64,000 nucleotides of DNA, from the NCBI GenBank assembly GCA_013166775.1, contig JABLTJ010000003.1, forward strand, positions 149,950 through 213,949, written 5' to 3'. Both the position numbers and the translations under genes were made by a program. Of the stretch, positions 54,465 through 63,661 are shown one piece after another. The notes beneath the pieces are model-generated. The model made no database searches. It was not told the DNA's origin and saw only the letters and a program-made list of their open reading frames with translations. Numbering within the stretch: position 1 is the first letter of the stretch; each line of letters begins with the position of its first letter. This stretch comes from Promethearchaeati archaeon. Lineage in GTDB: Archaea > Asgardarchaeota > Heimdallarchaeia > Heimdallarchaeales > Heimdallarchaeaceae.

Positions 54465-56195
54465 TTAATCTCTCTTCTTTCTTCTTCTTAGGATTATGGT
54501 TAAAGTACATATACTAATAATACCAAAGAGAAATATACTTGTTACTAATGGAAATTCATTTACCTCTGGAAGAATTACTCCAATTGAAACAACATTAGAG
54601 AGTGAACTATTAATAATGTCACTAGAAGCTATAACTACATAATAGTAATAACCATTAGGTAAGTTAAGATCAACATAGGAATATGCTATTGTAGTTGCTA
54701 TGGGAGTCAAAACGTTAACAGAAGTAATAAACGTGTTTGATCGATAGATATGATAGCTATTTGCTTCTGGAACTGCATTCCAAGCCAAGTTAATGTCACC
54801 CGTTGTACTTGGATAAGGAGTAATTTCATTTAAAACAGGAGAAGGAAGAAAACCAAGTTTTTTATAGAACACATCAGTATCAGTACCACAATTATCAAAA
54901 TTGGATTTATCTGCCCAAGCTATACTAACATCGCCTATATCATTAGTTGCTATAGAATGATATAAATGATGACTTTCAGGACTTTCAGTCGAAATCAAAG
55001 TTGTGCTAGTCCATAGTTTAAGTGTAGAGTCCCATTTTTTATAAAATATATCTGAATCTGAATCTCCTGCACCATCATAATCGTCGATACTGTAAAAAGC
55101 AACATGGATATTATCTGCAGAATCAATAGCAAGTCTGGGATAAGCTGAAGAATCAAATTCATTATCAAGTATTATTGGACTATTCCAAGAGATGGTAGTG
55201 GCATTCCAAATTTTATAATAAATACCATAATCTTTACCAGAGCTATAGTAATCTTGTGTATATTCAAACCAAGCAAGGTGGATATTTCCCAAAGAATCAG
55301 CTACAAGACTCGGTTCATGGGAGAGATCAGTACTCCCAATTGAAAGCAATGAAATTGAACTCCAAGATTGATCAGTAATATTCCAAAACCTATGGAATAT
55401 ATCTAAAACTGATTCTCCACCATAATAATTATCTGTACTATCTGTCCAAGCTATATGAACGTTTCCTGATGAATCTATTGCCATAGAATGACCATAACCA
55501 CCAGAAGAATCTGTACTCCCTATCGAGATTACTGTTGTTGTATTCCAAGTTTGTGTGGTTGCATTCCAGAATTTATAAAAGATATCACGATCATATCCGC
55601 TTCCATCATAATTATTACTATCACTCCATGCAATATGAATATTATCTGCAGAATCAACTACTAGGAATGGATGAATTCCTCCATTACTTTCAGTTGTGAT
55701 TTCAGAGGTTTCATTCCATGTTTGTGAAGTTACATTCCAGTATTTATACCAGATATTAGAATTCTCACTCCATGCAAGATGGATATTATCTTTAGAATCT
55801 ACATCACAATGTAGCCCATATATCCCATCCCAACTTTCAGTGGTAACTAGCGACGTTTTCCAAGTTTTGGTGGTTTCATTCCAGAACTTTAAGAAAATAT
55901 CAGGATCTGATCCTGAACCGAGATAATCATCTGAGTAATCTAACCAGAAAACATAAGCGTTTCCAAATGAATCCAAGGTCACAGAAGGTTCATATGATCC
56001 ACCGTCACTTCCATTAGAGATTACTTCAGTTACAGTCCAAGTTTCTACAGAATCCAAAATCATGTTCTTAATTTGGATTCCTTTGTCTGATGCATTTGTG
56101 CTAAAAATCATTAATTTTGGTTGGCAAAAAATAGAAAAAACTAGTATGAATATAAAAAAAGAGTCTTTTAAAGAAAATTTCTTTGTTTTTATCAT
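54465..56195 (-). CDS. Surface protein with repeated propeller-like units and FnIII-like domain
   Basis: 576 residues. Signal peptide (about 10-35), then about seven repeats of about 57 residues with the pattern D(S/N)xGNxHxAWxD...DIFxKFWN (about 60-450). This resembles sialidase-type (BNR) propeller blades, probably a seven-bladed propeller. A fibronectin-III-like domain follows (about 452-535; NLAWNAVPEANSYHIYRS), then NEFPLVTSIFLF, one helix and RRRKKRD. It is a paralogue of the gene at 59369-61171. No catalytic residues of sialidases are seen; glycan or protein binding is more likely. Confidence 0.82.
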   Translation of the reverse strand: MIKTKKFSLKDSFFIFILVFSIFCQPKLMIFSTNASDKGIQIKNMILDSVETWTVTEVISNGSDGGSYEPSVTLDSFGNAYVFWLDYSDDYLGSGSDPDIFLKFWNETTKTWKTSLVTTESWDGIYGLHCDVDSKDNIHLAWSENSNIWYKYWNVTSQTWNETSEITTESNGGIHPFLVVDSADNIHIAWSDSNNYDGSGYDRDIFYKFWNATTQTWNTTTVISIGSTDSSGGYGHSMAIDSSGNVHIAWTDSTDNYYGGESVLDIFHRFWNITDQSWSSISLLSIGSTDLSHEPSLVADSLGNIHLAWFEYTQDYYSSGKDYGIYYKIWNATTISWNSPIILDNEFDSSAYPRLAIDSADNIHVAFYSIDDYDGAGDSDSDIFYKKWDSTLKLWTSTTLISTESPESHHLYHSIATNDIGDVSIAWADKSNFDNCGTDTDVFYKKLGFLPSPVLNEITPYPSTTGDINLAWNAVPEANSYHIYRSNTFITSVNVLTPIATTIAYSYVDLNLPNGYYYYVVIASSDIINSSLSNVVSIGVILPEVNEFPLVTSIFLFGIISICTLTIILRRRKKRD

Positions 56196-56384
56196 TTAAT
56201 TTTCACATCTATAATTTTAGTGTTAACTGAAATATATAGGCAAAACAACTGTATAAGAACATTCTCCTTCAATTTTCTAATGTGCATATGTATGTGTTGT
56301 ATTCAAACCTGATATATGTAAACAATAAGAGAAAAATATTTCTTTCAGGATTTAACATAGTAACCAATCTGTTTCTTATTAATT

Positions 56385-56508
56385 TTGTATCTATATATTA
56401 GAATCAATTCTGAAAACATGTTTGGAAACATACAAAACACTAATTCTATACTATGAGTTAGGCTTTGTAGAACAAAATTATTTCATCAAAACTATCAGAA
56501 AATTGTAG
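56385..56508 (+). pseudogene. Possible tail of a GNAT acetyltransferase
   Basis: After a TAA the frame stays open for 40 codons to TAG 56506, ending with ILYYELGFVEQNYFIKTIRKL. The YYELGF part is the common final strand-helix of GNAT proteins. The rest of the gene is missing. A chance match cannot be excluded. Confidence 0.35.
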
Positions 56509-56699
56509 GTTAGAATTGCACGTATTCTTCACGTGCTCAAGAATATTGATATGGCTTTATCAGTTGCTTTTGATAGATTCAAGGTTAAGAAAAAAAAGAA
56601 ACAAAGAAGAAGGCTTAAGCTTATCTTAAAAGTCCCCTTCTCGTTTCTTCCAAACTCTATTAAATCTTCTTCTTAATCCTATGCTGGATTTTTTAGAAT

Positions 56700-56845
56700 G
56701 AAGAAGAAACAAGACATTTTTTACAGGATTTATCCTTTGAAAAACTTTCTTCAAAACAAAAGATAAATTACAAGAAACTGAACTTGATGAATACTTAGAT
56801 ACTTTTCCAAGAAATCTAAGCGTTTTTATTGGAAAAGAGAAATGA
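56700..56845 (+). pseudogene. Fragment of a coding gene with a frameshift
   Basis: Frame 1 is EETRHFLQDLSFEKLSSKQKINYK; frame 2 takes over near 56774 with ETELDEYLDTFPRNLSVFIGKEK and ends TGA at 56843-56845. The composition is that of a real soluble protein. No family known to me. Confidence 0.4.
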
Positions 56846-57087
56846 TTTAATTAGTTCAGAAATATGATTGAAGATAGTGGATCGTAAATAAGTTTTAATT
56901 TGAATCTCAGGTAGAAAAAATAAAAGAAGAGAGTATATTAATCTCTTATTGTTTTTTTCACATGCTTCTTTTCTTAATTTCACCTTAATCTGTAAATTCT
57001 TTGATATTATTTACACTTTCAAGCAAATAATGAGCTAAATTAATATAGCAGTTACTAAATTCTAACCAGCACGAAATTTCAAATAGG

Positions 57088-59271
57088 ATGAATAAAATGA
57101 GAAAAATGACATTTATTAAAAGAAAATTAGCTATTTTATTCTTAATTGTATTAGCATCATTATTGTTCTTGAATGGAGAAAGATACACCATAAATGTAAA
57201 AATGAGTGTTGAACCAAATGATAATCTAGTCACAATATCAAGCCTAACACCACATCCTTATATTTTAATTACTGATGATGGAGATTTCACTTCTTATAGT
57301 TTTTCAGGTGATGGAAGTGAGAGTACTCCATATTTAATTGAAAACTATAATATTACAACAGGAAGCTATGGAATTTACATAACTGGAACAACTAAACACT
57401 TCAAGATTCGAAATTGCTATATTGATTCAATTACACATGGTATATACATTAAAAGTGTCCAAGCAGGTACTGCAATAATCATTAACAATACCTGCGAATA
57501 CAACAGTGAATACGGAATCTTTCTAGAAGAAGCATCAGGAACAACTCTTGAAAACAATACCTGTAACAACAATAACTATGGTATTTACATGATGGGGACG
57601 TTTTATGTATATTCTACTAATATCCGATGTATCAATAATACATGTAACAGCAATACTAACAGGGGAATTCAATTAATCTATTGTAGTAATATCTTAATTA
57701 CTGAAAACGAATGTAAATACAATATTTATGGAATAAATACAGGTTCTTCTTCAGATTTAACTCTGATAAATAATACCTGTAACTTAAATGAACATGTTGG
57801 GATTGATGTCTGGGGTAGTAATAATAATGTTACTCTAATAAACAACAAGTGTACCGAAAATTGTACTCCAGGAAACTCTGGGGCAGGAATTCGATTGAGC
57901 ACATCAACTATCGGGATTCTTACCAATAATACATGTGATTACAACAACGATTGGGGAATCTTTATCTATGATTCTTCTGAGGTTACTCTGATAAATAACA
58001 CTTGTCGAAATAGTAATAGCCATGGAATTAATCTACAGGATTCTTTTGATGCTAATCTAATAAATAATACGTGTAATTACAACGATAAAAATGGCATAAA
58101 TGTTTTTAATTTTTATAATACATCTTTGCTTGATAATGAATGTAATTACAATCTTAATAATGGTATTTATGTAACTTCATCTCCAAATGCCACACTGACA
58201 AACAATGTATGTAAGGATAATATTAACGTAGGTCTATTTGTTTACACTTGTCACAATGCTTCTATAACAGAAAATGAATTAAAAAACAACAACATCCAAC
58301 TGGGAAATTCTAATAATGCTAGTCTAGAAGACAATTTTCTTTATAATTGTGGGCTAGTTATTTTAGGATTTAATCTAGATTCATTTTCTACCTGCAGTAT
58401 TGAAAACAATTGGGTAAATGGTAAATTATTGGGATTTTTCACACAAGTAATTACCAGTACAATTTCATCATCGATTTATGGACAATTAATTCTGATAGAT
58501 TGTTCAGATATAACAATCAGTGACCAAGTTTTGTTTAATACTTCTAGTAGTATCTCTCTCTATTCTAGTGATAATATCTTTATAACCAATAACGTCTGTG
58601 CAAACAACAGTGAAAATGGTATATTTGTATCTGACTCATACTACATAACAATAAGTGAGAATACTTGTAATAACAACACCAAGGATGGTATCTACGCTAA
58701 AAACTCTAAAGAGACATTTATACTCAATAACGAGTGCGGATACAATTCTAATGGAATTACATTATACAATTCTTCGAATGCAATTATCTTCAATAACACA
58801 TGTAATAATAACAAAAATTATGGGATATATCTAACCGGAGAAGATCTGAAATCTCTTGCTTTCAATGAGCTAAATATTAAATTGACTACTTCAGATCAAT
58901 GCCTCATAACGTATAATAGATTAATTGAAAATGATGGATATGGAATCTATCTTAAATTATCCAATAATAACTTAATTTGCTACAATTCCTTTATTGATAA
59001 CAACCTAGTTGGTACTAGTCAAGCATATGATAGTGGCAATGGAAATAATTGGTACAATACATCAACAGATGAAGGCAATTATTGGTCTGATTGGTCAGGT
59101 ACTGGTTCTTACAATATTGATGGTGGTGCAAGTTCAACTGATCCATATCCTCTCTCAGAAATACCTGTTATCCCCGTCATAGGAGAATATTCTAACCAAA
59201 ACCTATTACCATTAATAGCTCTTATTCCCCTAATCCTAATAGGAACAGCATTCCTGAAAAGAAGAAATTAA
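57088..59271 (+). CDS. Surface protein with right-handed beta-helix (NosD-type) repeats
   Basis: 727 residues. A signal segment (about 9-27), then residues 60-600 hold many PbH1-type turns with NNTCNNN or NYNxYGI spacing about 22-23 residues apart: a long Asn-stacked parallel beta-helix. Near 660-690 are aromatic/Gly turns (NWYNTSTDEGNYWSDWSG), often found at the ends of archaeal beta-helix proteins. C-terminus: IPVIGEYSNQNLL, one helix, LKRRN. Such helices bind or cleave polysaccharides, or serve as coat. It is flanked by two related propeller proteins, which point the other way. Confidence 0.85.
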   Translation: MNKMRKMTFIKRKLAILFLIVLASLLFLNGERYTINVKMSVEPNDNLVTISSLTPHPYILITDDGDFTSYSFSGDGSESTPYLIENYNITTGSYGIYITGTTKHFKIRNCYIDSITHGIYIKSVQAGTAIIINNTCEYNSEYGIFLEEASGTTLENNTCNNNNYGIYMMGTFYVYSTNIRCINNTCNSNTNRGIQLIYCSNILITENECKYNIYGINTGSSSDLTLINNTCNLNEHVGIDVWGSNNNVTLINNKCTENCTPGNSGAGIRLSTSTIGILTNNTCDYNNDWGIFIYDSSEVTLINNTCRNSNSHGINLQDSFDANLINNTCNYNDKNGINVFNFYNTSLLDNECNYNLNNGIYVTSSPNATLTNNVCKDNINVGLFVYTCHNASITENELKNNNIQLGNSNNASLEDNFLYNCGLVILGFNLDSFSTCSIENNWVNGKLLGFFTQVITSTISSSIYGQLILIDCSDITISDQVLFNTSSSISLYSSDNIFITNNVCANNSENGIFVSDSYYITISENTCNNNTKDGIYAKNSKETFILNNECGYNSNGITLYNSSNAIIFNNTCNNNKNYGIYLTGEDLKSLAFNELNIKLTTSDQCLITYNRLIENDGYGIYLKLSNNNLICYNSFIDNNLVGTSQAYDSGNGNNWYNTSTDEGNYWSDWSGTGSYNIDGGASSTDPYPLSEIPVIPVIGEYSNQNLLPLIALIPLILIGTAFLKRRN

Positions 59272-59368
59272 TGTGGGGAGTTTTCCCCGCTTTTCTATTG
59301 TTTTTAAAATGAGAATACAATATTGATTTATTTCTAGTATCTCTAAACAAAAAGGAAAAGTAGAAGAG

Positions 59369-61171
59369 TTATTTCTTCTTACTTTTTTTAGCTTTTTTCT
59401 TTGATTGAGCAGAGCTTTTCACTAGTGAGTAGGTGATGAATGAACCTAATACTTGCAAACCTAAAATTATACCTGCAATTATCAGTATTTCAGTTAAATT
59501 TAGGGAGGAAAATAATTTGTCAGTCCCATCTGTTATGGTAAAATCAACATATTCAATATTAGATAAAACACTCTTACCATATTCATTTCGGGCATTAACT
59601 GCATAATAATATGTCCCAGTTTCATTCAGTGTATCGACATAGATGTTATCCGAAGTAATAGCTAGTGGATTTAAGTCAATTACTGACCAAATATATGAGT
59701 CAGAGCGATAAATTGAGTAATCTTCAGCACTTAGGATGTCTTTCCAATTCAAGGAGATATTTGTCAAAGAAGTTGGATTAGGAATTATCTGTAATAGTTG
59801 TGGTGAAATTGGTACACCAGCAAATTTACGATAGAATAAATCATCATCAGTACCTGATTCCCCAAGATCATCTGTTTCTTTCCATATACAGTGAATAAAT
59901 CCAAAATTATCTGAAACTATTGAAGCATATTGGGAGAAATCAGAACTCTCTACTGACACAACATCTGATAAAGACCATTTATTTGTTGCTCTATCTTTAA
60001 ATTTAAAGAAAATATCCCAATCTGATCCCCCTTCACCACTTCCCAAATAATCTGTAAAATCATTCCATACAATGTAGACGGAACCTTCTCTGTCAAGGGA
60101 TAGTTTGGAACTAGCTGAATTTGACGTGCTCTCAGTTGAAACAAGCTCGATACTGTTCCAAGTAGCAGAGGAAGATTCTCTTAATCTGTAGTAAATGTCC
60201 GAATCAGTACTTGAATCATAATAAGGATGACCATCAGTCCAGGATATAATTACATCTCCATTTTGGTTTACCTTCATACTGGGATCAAGAGAAGCGCTTG
60301 TGCTTCCTTCTGAAACTAGTTCGGCATTGGTTAAACTTGAATTATAAACATTCCATTTACAGTAAAATAAATCTAAATCAGAACCAGCACCAAGAATATT
60401 CATATAATCCTCCCAAACTATATTTACATCACCAGCTATAGAATCAAAAGCAATCGAAGGATCAAAAGATGAAGCTGATGATTCAGTAGAGATTAAGACT
60501 GTATCAGACCATGTTGTAGATGTATTATTATAATATTTTAAGAAAATATCTTGATCCGTTCCAGCTCCGAGTATATTGGTTAAATCTGCCCATGAAAAAT
60601 ATACATTATCATTTCCGTCCAAACACATATCTGCTGCAACGTTGAAATTGCTTTCAGTTGTAACAACTGAAGTAGTTGTCCAAAATCCTCCAACATTTTT
60701 CTTCTTATAAAATATATCTCCATCTGTCCCTGCACCTGATATGTCTGTATAGTCCTCCCATGCAACATATATATTATCGTTTGAATCAATTGCAATTACA
60801 GGGTCATATGATGAGCTTGTACTTTCAGAGGAAACTAATTCTATTGGTGACCATGTTTCAAGAGAAGAATCGTAGTATCTATAAAACACATCTAAATCAA
60901 CAAGTGACCCAAGTAAATCGGTACTATCTGACCACACAACATGAATATTGTTTTCTGAATCAACAGCTAAGTTTACTAATTGTGAATCTAAGGTACTTGA
61001 ATCAGATATTACTTCAAATTCTGACCAGAACCACGAGGAATTAGCATCTGTTGTAAACAAAGAGAAGGATTCGATTGGACTAGCAACTGTAACGACACTG
61101 AATGGAGTAATTAGAAGAACAAAAACTAGAACAATAAAAATAAATCTGAATATTCTAAACTGCCTTTTCAA
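59369..61171 (-). CDS. Surface protein with repeated propeller-like units and FnIII-like domain (paralogue)
   Basis: 600 residues from a TTG at 61171. Signal segment (about 8-30), then seven repeats of about 57 residues of the pattern S.DPSIAFDS..(D/N)xxxxWEDY.(N/D)..GxGSDxDIFYK (about 55-450), then one FnIII-like domain (SLNWKDILSAEDYSIYRSD), a helix near 562-584 and a Lys-rich tail AQSKKKAKKSKKK. It is a paralogue of 54465-56195 and shares blade spacing and the FnIII start. Together with the beta-helix gene it makes a surface-protein island. Confidence 0.82.
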   Translation of the reverse strand: MKRQFRIFRFIFIVLVFVLLITPFSVVTVASPIESFSLFTTDANSSWFWSEFEVISDSSTLDSQLVNLAVDSENNIHVVWSDSTDLLGSLVDLDVFYRYYDSSLETWSPIELVSSESTSSSYDPVIAIDSNDNIYVAWEDYTDISGAGTDGDIFYKKKNVGGFWTTTSVVTTESNFNVAADMCLDGNDNVYFSWADLTNILGAGTDQDIFLKYYNNTSTTWSDTVLISTESSASSFDPSIAFDSIAGDVNIVWEDYMNILGAGSDLDLFYCKWNVYNSSLTNAELVSEGSTSASLDPSMKVNQNGDVIISWTDGHPYYDSSTDSDIYYRLRESSSATWNSIELVSTESTSNSASSKLSLDREGSVYIVWNDFTDYLGSGEGGSDWDIFFKFKDRATNKWSLSDVVSVESSDFSQYASIVSDNFGFIHCIWKETDDLGESGTDDDLFYRKFAGVPISPQLLQIIPNPTSLTNISLNWKDILSAEDYSIYRSDSYIWSVIDLNPLAITSDNIYVDTLNETGTYYYAVNARNEYGKSVLSNIEYVDFTITDGTDKLFSSLNLTEILIIAGIILGLQVLGSFITYSLVKSSAQSKKKAKKSKKK

Positions 61172-61275
61172 AAGATATCCACCAACTCTGTTTACTGAAC
61201 AGGATATCTAAAAGCTTTATCCTTCAGTCAATTCTCTTTTATCTACTTCATACTCATTGATAACCTTAACACTCA

Positions 61276-61394
61276 CAAACGAAATTAAGAATAGTAGTTT
61301 AATTGAGTTTGAATCCGGAGGACTTTTGCTTCATGGACAAGTAGATAAAGCTAAATCAGAAATTGCGAATTTTATTAAAGATTTTATTACGTGA
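61276..61394 (+). pseudogene. Remnant of an alpha/beta-hydrolase C-terminus
   Basis: An open frame ends TGA 61392-61394 with SLIEFESGG, LLLHGQVDKAKSEIANFIKDFIT. This is the usual end of alpha/beta-hydrolases (acid strand, catalytic His loop, final helix), but the GH pair of the loop is lost. Nothing upstream continues it. Confidence 0.5.
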
Positions 61395-61488
61395 TACTCA
61401 AATTAGGAAAGAACTACAACTGATAGAAGAATCCAAATTCTTAAAAAAAGTTAAAAAATACTAGAAGAAAAGGATTGGTAATTTCACA

Positions 61489-62151
61489 ATGACTGTAGTG
61501 ATTCAGATAGCAGGTATTCTTTTTCTGTTCATAATCATTCTTCTCTTTTCATGCGATTTTCTTGGTCATGGAGTAATCAGCGATCTAGATTCAGAAGCTA
61601 AACTAAGCAAAATTAATGAGAATCCAAAGAAATTCAGGATAAGTGTTATACTACTTATCATAGAAAATGTAACTATAATTGCACTTTCAATAATGTTGTT
61701 CATAGCATTTAGATCCTATAGCTTAGTATTAGGTATTCTGTGGGTTGTATTCAGAATAGCAGAAAGTTCTATACAACTCTATGATAAGAAAAACTACTGG
61801 GGACTACTTAATATCGCAAAAGAATATGCAGAAGTGAATAATGAGAGGAAGAAGGAATCAATAGATGCAGGACTAAATAGTCTGAAGAGAAAAATAAATA
61901 TCTTTACAATTTCACAGCTATTATTCTCTTTGGGAACATTGGCTTATTCACTAATGTTTGTGATCTATGAAGCTATACCTTTATACATTGGATGGTTCGG
62001 AATTGCTACTAGCATAGTATATGGGGCAGGACATACTGTAAAGCTAGTAAAACCTAAATTCGAAATACTTTGGAAAATTGGAGCTCTACTAGTTTTTATC
62101 TTTGAATTGGGTATAGGGATCTACCTCTTATTTTATCCTCTTTTTTCTTAA
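61489..62151 (+). CDS. Polytopic membrane protein, DUF4386-like
   Basis: 220 residues, six helices (about 2-22, 49-69, 73-92, 135-158, 162-183, 195-216). The pattern of polar loop FLGHGVISDLDSEAK after helix 1 and the AEVNNERKKES loop is close to DUF4386 proteins, function unknown. Followed by further small membrane and HTH genes in the same direction. Confidence 0.6.
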   Translation: MTVVIQIAGILFLFIIILLFSCDFLGHGVISDLDSEAKLSKINENPKKFRISVILLIIENVTIIALSIMLFIAFRSYSLVLGILWVVFRIAESSIQLYDKKNYWGLLNIAKEYAEVNNERKKESIDAGLNSLKRKINIFTISQLLFSLGTLAYSLMFVIYEAIPLYIGWFGIATSIVYGAGHTVKLVKPKFEILWKIGALLVFIFELGIGIYLLFYPLFS

Positions 62152-62417
62152 TCTCTTTATGAATTCCTTACAAAATAATGAAATACAAATATTCTTCCAA
62201 GAAAGAGGTTTTAACCAACTATGGTTTATACACAATTCAGTAAATTGTTGCATTTGTTTATCATAAATCATCTCATTAATCTTAAGTTTGAATTAGGTCC
62301 ACTTCTTGGAGCTTTCAAACTCTTTGAATACATCTTCTTACTTCTATTTAGAAATATGTAATTGAGAGAAAAAGTTTTTTAAGTCTATGCTCAAGCAAAG
62401 GATTGAGGATAAAAATT

Positions 62418-62858
62418 ATGACAACTGTTCAAGAAAATGATTCTTCAAGATTTTCAAATATTATCGTTAATATATCCACTGTGGTTGGAGCAATCCTTAT
62501 AGTATTTTATATCTTAGTACTTTTAGCTGCTTATAATGTGTTAAGTCTACCTTTGATAACAGATAACTTCTCAGCTTTTGTTGGGTTATCAATTTTTGGA
62601 TTTGGTGCATGTATGGCAATTTTTGCAATAAGAGCAAATTTCCAGAAGGATTTTAAGTGGTTGAGTGTTTTTACCATTCTTGCTATAGTTCTAGGTACTT
62701 TAGGAGCTGCACTAATAATCTTAGTAATTCTAGCAGATCTTGGGATTATGGCAAGCATTCCTGGGATAACTATATATCCAAATGCATTCATCATACTATC
62801 AGCAATTGTTTTTGCAAAATGGATTTTAGGTACAGTACACCTATTTTTTAAAATCTAA
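62418..62858 (+). CDS. Small four-helix membrane protein
   Basis: 146 residues from ATG 62418 (a TTG at 62403 adds five). Four helices (about 17-37, 51-71, 82-107, 124-145). No family known to me. GAGGATAAAAATT ahead of the ATG is a possible ribosome-binding site. It is 45 bases ahead of the winged-helix gene; the pair may be one transcript. Confidence 0.6.
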   Translation: MTTVQENDSSRFSNIIVNISTVVGAILIVFYILVLLAAYNVLSLPLITDNFSAFVGLSIFGFGACMAIFAIRANFQKDFKWLSVFTILAIVLGTLGAALIILVILADLGIMASIPGITIYPNAFIILSAIVFAKWILGTVHLFFKI

Positions 62859-62903
62859 ATATCTAAATTAGAGATTATTCATTTGCAATTGGAGTTGTGA
62901 AAA

Positions 62904-63149
62904 GTGGAGCAAATTGATCTTAAAGCTGAATATGAAGAAATATTAGAGGCTTTAAAAAATAATAGGGGAGAAATGGACTATAAAACACTGACTGAGACCC
63001 TAGCTGATAAATTTGAAGGAATAAGACTAAGACTCAAAACTATGAAAGAAAAAGGGTTAGTTGATTTCGAGGGAGTAGTTCCTTCTTTCAATTCAATAAT
63101 CACTTTGGTCAAGGAGAAGGAAAGCGACATATCCAGAATTGATAAATAA
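62904..63149 (+). CDS. Small winged-helix DNA-binding protein
   Basis: 81 residues from a GTG. EYEEILEALKNNRGEMDYKTLTETLADKFEGIRLRLKTMKEKGLVDFEG reads as a winged helix: helix 1, helix 2, recognition helix, strand. The remaining residues may be the wing and a short tail. It could regulate the preceding membrane gene (inference). Confidence 0.6.
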   Translation: MEQIDLKAEYEEILEALKNNRGEMDYKTLTETLADKFEGIRLRLKTMKEKGLVDFEGVVPSFNSIITLVKEKESDISRIDK

Positions 63150-63220
63150 ATGAGTAGAGATCCAAACCAAATCCTTCCCTATCTACTTTTCCAAATGTGA
63201 TATTAATATCATTTGCCTAA

Positions 63221-63661
63221 TTGCATCGACCTCGTTATTTTCATCAACGTTTTATGCTTCTTATTACCAGTGGTAGCTATCAAGGGATTAAACAAGCAAA
63301 GAAAGCCCATGCACCTACAGCCTCTGGAGGAAAGGTTATTAGCAAAATCGGTGTCATGAACTCTCCAGGTATGAATGAAAAGAAAATAAAGAAACAATCT
63401 CAGAAATTACAAAAAGAAGCATTAAAATTCGCAAAAAAAATGAATAAACCCTATATTTACAACCCCTCGTTTGGTGAACTAATTTGGTTTGCGGCATTTA
63501 AATCATTATCAAAAGAAGAAACTAAAGATAATATTGCAGATCATAAGTATTATTCTCAGAAAGAATACTTCGTCGATTTGGACCTCTCATTTGTTCAGAG
63601 GTCTCTAATAAAGATGTTCAAAGGTCTATTCGGCTTTCTTGTACGGATGGGAATGGTATAG
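63221..63661 (+). pseudogene. N-terminally truncated flavodoxin-like NAD(P)H oxidoreductase
   Basis: The frame starts with HRPRYFHQRFMLLITSGSYQG, where the family has (D/N)RF(A/Y)..CHRPRF and about 100 residues before it (FMN site). Here a TAA (63218-63220) lies just before, in a frame reading ISFA*LHRP, as if the original went on upstream. The C-terminal part to TAG 63659 is intact. Function is lost unless a split form exists. Confidence 0.6.

Larger units (their letters stand above)
56196..57087. other. 892-base gap with gene fragments
   Basis: No full gene. On the + strand 56385-56508 reads like the end of an acetyltransferase (ILYYELGFVEQNYF). At 56551 a 41-codon basic frame begins. At 56700-56845 two frames, joined by a frameshift, read SFEKLSSKQKINYK and ETELDEYLDTFPRNLSVFIGKEK. 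An imperfect dispersed repeat lies at 56631-56675. A short hairpin (GCACGT, 7-base loop, ACGTGC) is at 56518-56536. Confidence 0.5.

Noticed and set aside
56518..56536. Short hairpin as a terminator or small RNA
   Set aside because: Six-base stem with seven-base loop, no T-tract after it and no gene ending nearby.
57500..58850. Repeats of AATAATACCTGTAA-like words as a CRISPR or satellite array
   Set aside because: They are codons for the Asn/Cys turns of a beta-helix protein with variable spacing in an intact frame.
61301..61320. GAGTTTGAATCCGG as a tRNA T-arm
   Set aside because: No complementary stem around it and no acceptor or anticodon arm; it is part of the hydrolase remnant frame.
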